This document shows, in pieces, positions 1 through 6,757 of a DNA stretch of 53,402 nt (position 1 is the stretch's first letter; each line of letters begins with the position of its first letter). The position numbers were made by a program, and so were the translations under genes. The stretch comes from a virus: IMG/VR virus record IMGVR_UViG_3300015264_000030, positions 1 to 53,402 of that record. One strand, 5' to 3'. The notes below the pieces were generated by a model, which saw nothing but the letters and a program-made list of their open reading frames with translations, ran no database searches and was not told where the DNA came from.

Positions 1-66
1 AATTCAGTAGACTTGAAAAGATAATCTCGCGCGCAGTTCATTGATGGTTAGTACAGTTATTTCTCA
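1..66 (+). other. Sequence upstream of terminase nuclease ORF; possible 3' end of an intron or insertion
   Basis: The terminase frame has stops at 22-24 (TAA) and 49-51 (TAG), so the gene cannot be read continuously into the window from the left. The five codons at 52-66 just before the first ATG translate as YSYFS. Read on into MKKMME, this looks like the usual linker between the ATPase and nuclease domains of large terminases rather than untranslated leader. I infer that coding may resume near 52 after an intron or insertion ending around TTAG. Another frame is open from 3 to the TGA at 42-44 and could be the tail of an upstream ORF. No group I core could be established in so short a stretch. 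Confidence 0.35.
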
Positions 67-999
67 ATGAAGAAAATGATGGAGAGCACTATTTCAGACG
101 GAGAACAGTTGTCCCTTCTTTTACAGGGAGAAAAAGGTAAAAGATATATTCTTTCGATTGACCCTAACGCATCCAATTCTTCGACAGCGGATACTTTCGC
201 AATGACAGTCATTGAAATTGATGAGGATAAATTCAAGCAAGGCAAAGTGGGGGGAACTGTTGTTCACAACTATGCCAAGTTTGGTAAAGACTTGAAAGAC
301 AATGTTAAGTATTTGTTTTACCTTTGGACTAACTTCGATATTCACATGATTGTTATTGATTATGCTGGTTATCAGTTTATTGAATCAGCTAATGAAAATG
401 AACTTTTCAAAAAGGCTGGTGTTGAGTTTAAGATTTTGGAATTTCATGCTGAAAAAGATGGTTCGGAATTAGAAGTAGAATTGAAAAAAGCTCGAAGGGA
501 ATATAATCGTTCCATTCATAGAATTGTTTTTACACAATATTTTACAAGCGACTTCATCCGTAAGGGTAATGAATATTTACAAGGGTGCATTGATTACAAG
601 AAGATTTGGTTCGCAAGTAATATCAAGGCCGATGCCAATTCTTTCGACAGGGCAATTTCAGCAGACATTGATTTATCTCTTACTGGCGTTGAAGATATAT
701 CTCAAAAAGATGAAACAGACAGAGAAAAGAAAAGTGGTGGAATGACACAGTTGATTGACGACCAAGCTTTCCTCGTTAAACAACAGAAGTATCAATGCGC
801 CTCTATTGAGGTAAAAACAACGGCCAAAGGAACTCAAAGTTTTGATTTGCCTCAAGTAATGAAAAGAAACAACACTTCAACCAGAATGAGAAAGGACTCA
901 TATACCACTTTAATGTTGGGATGCTGGGCTTTGAAGCAGTATTTTGACTTGATGAATGTTCCGGAAGAAAGCAACACTTTCACACCGGAATTAGTATAA
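67..999 (+). CDS. terL: Terminase large subunit, nuclease domain (N-terminal ATPase part absent from this ORF)
   Basis: This is the C-terminal RNase H-like nuclease of the DNA-packaging terminase, which cuts concatemeric DNA at the portal. Candidate metal-binding acids are D32 in ILSIDPN, D98 in MIVIDYAG and D277 in RKDSYTTL, in the order and spacing expected for the family. At 310 aa the ORF is about half a normal large terminase, and no Walker A or B motif is present. Only 66 nt lie upstream and they carry two in-frame stops, so the ATPase must be encoded outside the window as a separate ORF or exon. The ATG at 67 is only the first available start; the terminase-like frame extends back to about 52. 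A fibre gene and then the portal follow, which fits a packaging module. Confidence 0.85.
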   Translation: MKKMMESTISDGEQLSLLLQGEKGKRYILSIDPNASNSSTADTFAMTVIEIDEDKFKQGKVGGTVVHNYAKFGKDLKDNVKYLFYLWTNFDIHMIVIDYAGYQFIESANENELFKKAGVEFKILEFHAEKDGSELEVELKKARREYNRSIHRIVFTQYFTSDFIRKGNEYLQGCIDYKKIWFASNIKADANSFDRAISADIDLSLTGVEDISQKDETDREKKSGGMTQLIDDQAFLVKQQKYQCASIEVKTTAKGTQSFDLPQVMKRNNTSTRMRKDSYTTLMLGCWALKQYFDLMNVPEESNTFTPELV

Positions 1000-1001
1000 A
1001 A

Positions 1002-1010
1002 GTGTAATAG
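1002..1010 (+). promoter_or_regulatory. Candidate late promoter motif GTGTAATAG
   Basis: GTGTAAT core 13 nt before the ATG of the collagen-like fibre gene, followed by AAAGGA, a fair Shine-Dalgarno. Variant of the GTGTAATTA motif found before many + strand genes here. No convincing -35 box. Confidence 0.5.
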
Positions 1011-1021
1011 TCTAAAGGATT

Positions 1022-3289
1022 ATGGCATTTGATTCAACAATTAGGCTCAAGCAGATAAATCAAACAGAACTGGCTAGTTTTGTTTCTGGGTTATTCTCCT
1101 CATTTCCTTGGCCTAATATTTCTGGCAATCTTATTCCCTCTGGTTCGGGAGTCTATAACGTCGGTTCTTCTATTTTTCCTTATGCACAACTTTTTGCCAA
1201 CCAACTTAATTTAGCATCTGGTAGTGGAATAAATTTTGGTAATACATCTTTTAATGCCTATACTTCGGGTGGAAATGCTTATGTAAATGTTGGAGGAATA
1301 TCAATCACTTCAAGTGGGGATGCAATTTATATCCAAGGCCCAAGTGGTGTTGCAGGGCCAAGTGGAGCTACTGGTCACACAGGAGCTACTGGTGTTGGAG
1401 TTACGGGTATCAATTATGATACATCAAGCCATATTCTTACTTTCTATCTTTCCAACGGTAATTCAAGTGGATTTAATTTTCAGGGATTGAGTGGTTCCAC
1501 TGGTGTTTCTGTAACTGGGTTTTTTCAGAGCGGTAATTTTATTTTTCCTCAATTTGACCATCTTAAAGGAACTGGTTCTCCTATATCTTTAATAGCTGGC
1601 CCAATCGGGCCACCGGGTTCGATTGAATTAGATTTTCAACAAAGCGGAACTGGATATATCAATTCTCCTTATCTGCCGCTTAATACTTTTCCAAATCAAA
1701 CGATTATCAATCCTTATTACAGTGGTAATGTCGCGCCAGATATTACTTTTATGAGGGGTATGGCTTATACCATTGATTCAAGCGGACTCAATACTCATGC
1801 TTTGACAAGTGGTGATTTGCAGTCTCTTTCTGGCTTTTTCTCTGGACAAAATATTCCATTCCATGTTGGCGACCAGACGAATTATTACAAGGATTCTAAT
1901 AATACTGGATATTGGAGATTCGTATTTTTTCCAAGTGGAACCCCTACTGGTGTCTATTCAACTAGCCATGACCCCTACAATATTTTTCCTGCGGCGGAAG
2001 CTGAGACAACTAATTTTTCTGTATATGGAAATAAATTGATTAACAATCTTTATCGAACAAAAATTTCTTTCTCTACCAGTTTTGCTTCTCAGAATTTATA
2101 TCAATATGGATTTATTGTCTATTCTCTTGGTCAAGAAGACACAACAACTGATACCGTCCTTCCAGCTTCATCTACATCCACTGGTTATGCAGTTGTCTTG
2201 GGTAATGCGATATTTGCTTCTCAAGCTGGCCCTGCTGGTTTGCAGGGTATTCCCGGCCCATCAGGTCAGATTGGCCCAACTGGACAAATTGGCCCAACTG
2301 GTTTAAGAGGCAATGACGGTGCTGATGTTGTCGGCTATATCTATTCTGGAAGTGGTAGTGCCATCTATATTCAATTTCAATTAGCGAATGGAATTCAACA
2401 GCCTTGGATTCCCTTGCCTCAAGGTGGGCCATCTGGTTCAGTCGGGCCAGCAGGGAGTATTTCAAATCATTTTTCTGGAAATTTCAATACGGGATATGTT
2501 TATGGAAATGATATTATTGTTTTTTATGCTGGTTCTAGTTTTGTAAATACAGGTTCTAATGTAAGTGGAATTTATCCACCAAATTCTCCGTGGCAAATGC
2601 TTTGTCAGTCTGGTGCTATTGGAGTTACGGGGGCAACTGGAACAACAGGAGCGACTGGCCCTGCCGGTTCTTTATCAAATCATTTTTCAGGAGTATATTC
2701 TGGCATCTATGGTTATCCAACGAATACAGTAGTTACTTATTCTGGTTCGAGTTTCATAAATACGGGCGCGACGACTATTAGTGGAGTGGCTCCAACTGGT
2801 TCTCCTTGGCAGACTTTGGCATCTGGTTCAGTCGGGCCACAAGGTTTATCTGGTGTTCCCGGCCCACTTAGACCACAAAATTTTTTCAGTTTGGTTTATG
2901 GTAATGGAACAGGTTCAGCGAGTAGTTCTGTTCTTTTAGACCCTAATTTGTATGATATGTATTCCCTTCAAATTAGTTCCGGCATATCTGGAAACGCTGC
3001 CGGTGTGAATCCAGTGGCGGTCAATATTTCAGGCAATAATTTTGCAACAGGACAATCAATAATTATTAAAATTAGGAATATCAATGTTCCTCAAAACAAT
3101 GGAACTAGCTCTCAGTTGTTCAATTTACAATCAGTTAGTGTAAATGGTAGTGGTGTGAACATTAAATGGCCTGCAAATCAGTATTCATTTCCAAACAGCG
3201 GGTCAGCCAATATTTACACGATTTTGAGGTTTCCTGACGAAACGGGGTCAGCTTCCTTCTATGGAAACTACTCTAATCCGTATTTTTAA
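1022..3289 (+). CDS. Collagen-like, carbohydrate-binding-like fibre/adhesin protein
   Basis: A 755-aa virion fibre candidate. Collagen-like Gly-X-Y runs lie at about residues 106-129, 192-200, 402-434, 468-479, 531-549 and 602-616. Two related modules of about 50 residues (480-530 and 550-600) each begin with SNHFSG and contain Y/V..GSSF.NTG and SPWQ. They resemble the CBM5/12-type modules that alternate with collagen repeats in many phage fibres. The N-terminus MAFDSTIRLKQINQTEL is nearly the same as that of the protein at 15063, so it is probably a shared attachment peptide. The rest is rich in SG and TG dipeptides. It sits between terminase and portal, an unusual place for a fibre; it could decorate the capsid or the tail. 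The start is supported by the AAAGGA ribosome site. Confidence 0.75.
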   Translation: MAFDSTIRLKQINQTELASFVSGLFSSFPWPNISGNLIPSGSGVYNVGSSIFPYAQLFANQLNLASGSGINFGNTSFNAYTSGGNAYVNVGGISITSSGDAIYIQGPSGVAGPSGATGHTGATGVGVTGINYDTSSHILTFYLSNGNSSGFNFQGLSGSTGVSVTGFFQSGNFIFPQFDHLKGTGSPISLIAGPIGPPGSIELDFQQSGTGYINSPYLPLNTFPNQTIINPYYSGNVAPDITFMRGMAYTIDSSGLNTHALTSGDLQSLSGFFSGQNIPFHVGDQTNYYKDSNNTGYWRFVFFPSGTPTGVYSTSHDPYNIFPAAEAETTNFSVYGNKLINNLYRTKISFSTSFASQNLYQYGFIVYSLGQEDTTTDTVLPASSTSTGYAVVLGNAIFASQAGPAGLQGIPGPSGQIGPTGQIGPTGLRGNDGADVVGYIYSGSGSAIYIQFQLANGIQQPWIPLPQGGPSGSVGPAGSISNHFSGNFNTGYVYGNDIIVFYAGSSFVNTGSNVSGIYPPNSPWQMLCQSGAIGVTGATGTTGATGPAGSLSNHFSGVYSGIYGYPTNTVVTYSGSSFINTGATTISGVAPTGSPWQTLASGSVGPQGLSGVPGPLRPQNFFSLVYGNGTGSASSSVLLDPNLYDMYSLQISSGISGNAAGVNPVAVNISGNNFATGQSIIIKIRNINVPQNNGTSSQLFNLQSVSVNGSGVNIKWPANQYSFPNSGSANIYTILRFPDETGSASFYGNYSNPYF
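2459..2821 (+). repeat. Duplicated carbohydrate-binding-like module inside the fibre gene
   Basis: Two copies, about 2459-2611 and 2669-2821, encode homologous modules separated by a collagen-like spacer. Shared residues include S-L/I-SNHFSG, the GSSF-NTG core and P-x-SPWQ near the end. The copies have diverged, so the duplication is not recent. Confidence 0.7.
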
Positions 3290-3299
3290 GTATAATAGT
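3288..3299 (+). promoter_or_regulatory. Candidate promoter, TATAAT immediately before portal start
   Basis: TATAAT at 3291-3296 overlaps the end of the fibre gene and ends 5 nt before the portal ATG. It matches the GTGTAATAG pattern with one change. If used, the mRNA would be leaderless. Confidence 0.4.
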
Positions 3300-3301
3300 T
3301 T

Positions 3302-5422
3302 ATGAAAAAGAAGTCATCACAGAAGTTAAAGGCTTTACACCAGCTTGGGGCAACAGTTGGTGCGCCAAAGTCTCTGGAAGATAAGAAAGCAAATAAAAAA
3401 ACAGGTAAGAGCGCGTCTGGACTACCAGAAATGGTTTCAGAGGCATCTGAGCGTTCTTCAAATCAAACCAGCATGAGACGAGATGTTGCTGGTTCAATAG
3501 AAAGGACAGATAGATTTGCAAATATTGATAATGGACTTGTTCCTTTTCGTAATTCAAATGCCATCTATGGCCCAAGTGCTTCTGCCGTTGATATTCGTGA
3601 TGCGGTTATCCTTTGCCAAAAGTGTTATTGGAACTTTGCCCTATTCAGGAACATTATTGATTTAATGACTGAGTTTTCCATTGATGATATTCTTTGGAAA
3701 GGCGGAAATAAGCAATCAAGAGCTTTCTTTGGGGCCTTATTCAATAAAATTGGCATTTGGGATTTGCAGGATAAATTTTTCCGTGAATACTATCGTAGCG
3801 GAAATGTATTCATCTATCGTTTTGATGCCGATGTTAAGCCGAATGATGTTAAAAAAATCATTCAAACATTAGCTTCCAAAAATACCAGCGTAGGTAATCC
3901 AGTAATAGAACAAAATCAACCAATGGGTGCGCCAGAAAATCACATGGGTTATCCTACCGGTAATCCAAAAGATAAAACTGGAGACTTTAATCCATTGAAT
4001 CAGGATGGAGATATTAAGCTTGAAATTGAGCCAATGAAAATGCCCGCACGTTATATTATTCTTAACCCAGCAGACATAAATATGTTGGGGACTGCAAATT
4101 TCTCATACGGTATTTACTATAAAGTCTTGACTGAATATGAAGTCTCACGTTTGCGTAATCTACAAAGTGAAGAAGATATTGAAGTCTATAATTCGCTTCC
4201 AAAATTTACCCAAGACCAGATTAGGGCTGGTGTGCGTAGTGTTTATATTGCATTGGATACCAAGAAAGTGAAAATTGTTTTTTACAAAAAACAAGATTAC
4301 GAGCCTTTTGCTGTTCCGATGGGATACCCAGTTTTGGAGGATATTAACGCTAAAATTGAAATGCGTAGAATTGATATGGCTATTACAAGAACAATGCAAC
4401 AGATTGTTCTTCTTGTTACCTGTGGCGCTGAACCCGATAAAGGCGGTATTAACCAAAAGAACATTGATGCCCTAAAGAAAATTTTCCAGAATCAATCGGT
4501 AGGAAGGGTATTAGTCGCTGACTATACGACTAAAGCAGATTTTATTATTCCCAAAATTGGAGAACTACTTGACCCAAAGAAATATGAAATCATTGATAAA
4601 GATATTAACATCGGTTTGAACAATGTATTCTTGGGGGGTGAAAAGTTTGCCAACCAACAAAAGAAAGTCGAAATTTTTGTTAAGAGGCTCGAACAAGCTA
4701 AAAAGGCTTTCTTGGAAATTTTCCTTATTCCTGAAATAAAGAGAATCTCAAAATCTTTGAATTTCAAAAACTATCCAACTCCTTATTTTGACGAAAATCA
4801 ATTTAAGGATGATGTTTCGTATGCCAAAGTCTATACGCAACTCGTTTCGATGGGCGTCCTTACTCCCGAACAAGGAATTGAAGCCATACAAAATAATAGG
4901 CTTCCAGAAGCAGATGCAATGGAAACAGCACAAGAAGCATATAAGGAATCAAGAGGGAAGGGACTTTATGTTCCACTTATTCCGCCTCCAATGGCTAAAG
5001 GTGACGGCCCAAGTGGTGCGCCTGCTTCCTCTGGTCGTCCAGTAGGTTCAACCGGCCCACAAGGAACCAAGAAAATTACCCCAATGGGAGCCAAGGGTAG
5101 CGAAACGATGGAATTTAGCGTAACAAAGCTAAGAGATAATGTGCTTATTGCCCAAGAAGCCGAAAAAAGTATCGTATCTTTCCTCAAAAAGAAATACAAG
5201 GTAAGGAAGCTTAATGAATTGCAACAAAGCGTCGCATCTGAAATTTTAACGGTCATTGTAGCAAACGAAGAAAGCAATAATTGGACAAGTGTTGCAAAAG
5301 AATACTGCGAAAATCCAGTTGACAAGAACAAAGAACGCGTCAATAACGTATTAAAAGTGGGAGCAGAACATCAAGTTGATAATTATTTGGCTTCTTTATT
5401 ATTTGCTTCAACAAAAACTTAA
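3302..5422 (+). CDS. Portal protein
   Basis: A 706-aa protein read as the portal, the dodecameric ring at one capsid vertex through which DNA is packaged. Supporting signs are its place after the terminase, its typical length, a conserved-looking block at about residues 85-175 (AVILCQKCYWNFALFRNIIDL followed by aromatic-rich helices), and a long helical C-terminal half (IDKDINIGLNNVFLGG, then KKVEIFVKRLEQAKKAFLE) like the stem and wing of other portals. Near the C-terminus a Gly/Pro/Ser-rich linker (GPSGAPASSGRPVGSTGP) separates a final charged helical domain. There is no Shine-Dalgarno; TATAAT lies just before the ATG. The family assignment is by architecture and context, with no motif as decisive as those of the terminase. 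Confidence 0.8.
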   Translation: MKKKSSQKLKALHQLGATVGAPKSLEDKKANKKTGKSASGLPEMVSEASERSSNQTSMRRDVAGSIERTDRFANIDNGLVPFRNSNAIYGPSASAVDIRDAVILCQKCYWNFALFRNIIDLMTEFSIDDILWKGGNKQSRAFFGALFNKIGIWDLQDKFFREYYRSGNVFIYRFDADVKPNDVKKIIQTLASKNTSVGNPVIEQNQPMGAPENHMGYPTGNPKDKTGDFNPLNQDGDIKLEIEPMKMPARYIILNPADINMLGTANFSYGIYYKVLTEYEVSRLRNLQSEEDIEVYNSLPKFTQDQIRAGVRSVYIALDTKKVKIVFYKKQDYEPFAVPMGYPVLEDINAKIEMRRIDMAITRTMQQIVLLVTCGAEPDKGGINQKNIDALKKIFQNQSVGRVLVADYTTKADFIIPKIGELLDPKKYEIIDKDINIGLNNVFLGGEKFANQQKKVEIFVKRLEQAKKAFLEIFLIPEIKRISKSLNFKNYPTPYFDENQFKDDVSYAKVYTQLVSMGVLTPEQGIEAIQNNRLPEADAMETAQEAYKESRGKGLYVPLIPPPMAKGDGPSGAPASSGRPVGSTGPQGTKKITPMGAKGSETMEFSVTKLRDNVLIAQEAEKSIVSFLKKKYKVRKLNELQQSVASEILTVIVANEESNNWTSVAKEYCENPVDKNKERVNNVLKVGAEHQVDNYLASLLFASTKT

Positions 5423-5423
5423 T

Positions 5424-5942
5424 ATGTTAAATCGTAATAATTTAGGACAAGTAATCGCCGATGATTTATCGGGAAAAATATTTGGAAAATTAACTGCAAT
5501 AAAACGAGTAGAAAACAAGAACCAAAGACCGGCTTTTTTATGTAAGTGTTCTTGTGGCAATGAAAAAGTCGTAATGAGTCAATCTTTGAGAAATGGCACG
5601 GTAAAAAGTTGTGGATGCCTTTTGAAAAGACATGGGAAAAATCATTTTTCATGGGAAGGTTATGAAGAAATTTCATTGAGTTTTTTTTCTGTTATTGAAA
5701 AGGGGGCAAAAACAAGAAATTTGGCATTTGATATTTCTATTAAAGAAATTTGGCATTTATTTTTGTTCCAAAAAAGAAAATGCGCTTTATCTGGAATGGA
5801 TTTACGCTTTCAGAGTCAAAATAGCGAAAGAGACGGAACAGCATCATTAGACCGCATTGATTCTAGTAAGGGATATGCTCTTGATAATATCCAGTGGGTT
5901 CACAAAGACATAAATTGGTTAAAAAATAACTGGCCTCAATAA
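5424..5942 (+). CDS. HNH endonuclease, probably homing/free-standing
   Basis: A 172-aa nuclease. The N-terminal part has a Cys-rich DNA-binding motif (C40-x-C-x-C44-G, then SCGC at 62-65) of the kind found in phage homing endonucleases. The HNH core runs from C120 (CALSGMDL) through SLDRIDSSKGY (141-151), N155 and IQWVHKDIN (156-164). I chose the ATG at 5424 rather than the in-frame one at 5376 because it follows the portal stop in the recurring TAATATG junction and avoids a 47-nt overlap. The gene lies between two structural genes and breaks the virion cassette, as expected of a selfish element. Expected activity is site-specific nicking or cutting of DNA lacking the insertion. Confidence 0.85.
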   Translation: MLNRNNLGQVIADDLSGKIFGKLTAIKRVENKNQRPAFLCKCSCGNEKVVMSQSLRNGTVKSCGCLLKRHGKNHFSWEGYEEISLSFFSVIEKGAKTRNLAFDISIKEIWHLFLFQKRKCALSGMDLRFQSQNSERDGTASLDRIDSSKGYALDNIQWVHKDINWLKNNWPQ

Positions 5943-5996
5943 GAATTCATTGAATTATGCTCTAGGGTCGCCAATCATAACCGTAAATAATATGTT

Positions 5997-6734
5997 ATGT
6001 CCTTCTCATCTTTTAGTTTCTTTAACTTTTATCAACAACCGAATACGGGGCATGAGCCTACGTCTTTGAATACTGGTATTGTTTTTTCTGGCAATGGTTC
6101 TTCTGGCACGGTTGCTGATTACAACTGGTATTTTCCCTATGTAACGACCAATATTCTTTACAACTCAATCCTTTCTCAAAGTCGTTTTGGATTTCATATT
6201 TGGGCTGACTCTTTTGGAGCCGTAGTTCCGGGTTTGCATTATGCCACAACATCCACTTCTTTATCTGGGAGTCTTGGGGCGAACAACGAATATATTTATT
6301 TTGCGGATAAACTTTATGGAACACTATATCCTCAAATGCACGAATTTGTGTCTTTCAAATCTTCATTTTCTGGTTTTCTTACTGGAACTCATTACGATTC
6401 TTTTTCAGAAAAAAATGTCACCAGCGGTAGATTCTCCGGCTTCAAATACGATACCGCTTATTTTTCAAATGCTTTTTCGGGGGATATTCGTTCATCAGCC
6501 GACCCGATGTATGTAAATTTTGTTATTTCTGGTATAATAAACAAAGTGTCACACGATGCTTTTTCGGGTCAACATTTGGTGAGCGGTAAATTTTGGCAAA
6601 CCAAAGATGACCTCTGTGAAATTGGATATTCTTTGATTGGATATTCCATTTCTTCTGGATTGTCGGTCGTTCCTATTACGCTTAATGATGTTGATGACAT
6701 TAGCTTTACGTTAATTGGATACCAAATCAACTAA
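5997..6734 (+). CDS. Virion structural protein, Ser-Gly rich, unknown
   Basis: A 245-aa protein of no recognised family. It has no signal peptide or membrane segment. Aromatic and Ser-Gly-rich sequence (FSSFSFFNFYQQ at the start) is followed by imperfect internal repeats: HYDSFSEKNVTSGRF, KYDTAYFSNAFSG and SHDAFSGQHLVSGKF at about residues 130-200. The C-terminus contains IGYSLIGYSI and later FTLIGYQI. Composition matches the neighbouring virion proteins, so I infer a structural role. It may have been next to the portal before the HNH gene inserted. The 54-nt gap in front contains no clear Shine-Dalgarno. Confidence 0.55.
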   Translation: MSFSSFSFFNFYQQPNTGHEPTSLNTGIVFSGNGSSGTVADYNWYFPYVTTNILYNSILSQSRFGFHIWADSFGAVVPGLHYATTSTSLSGSLGANNEYIYFADKLYGTLYPQMHEFVSFKSSFSGFLTGTHYDSFSEKNVTSGRFSGFKYDTAYFSNAFSGDIRSSADPMYVNFVISGIINKVSHDAFSGQHLVSGKFWQTKDDLCEIGYSLIGYSISSGLSVVPITLNDVDDISFTLIGYQIN

Positions 6735-6740
6735 GTTTAA

Positions 6741-6750
6741 GTGTAAATTA
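6741..6750 (+). promoter_or_regulatory. Candidate late promoter motif GTGTAAATTA
   Basis: Preceded by AA, ends 7 nt before the ATG at 6758. One extra A relative to the consensus GTGTAATTA. Confidence 0.45.
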
Positions 6751-6757
6751 CATTACG

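Noticed and set aside
1-51. Possible group I intron R and S elements (TTCAGTAGACTT followed by AAAAGATAATCT)
   Set aside because: Only one base separates them, leaving no room for P3/P8, and the implied P7 pairing has a mismatch. The short stretch cannot prove an intron.
4966-5343. 125-codon minus-strand ORF opposite the portal
   Set aside because: Antisense shadow of the portal C-terminus; no ribosome site or family resemblance.
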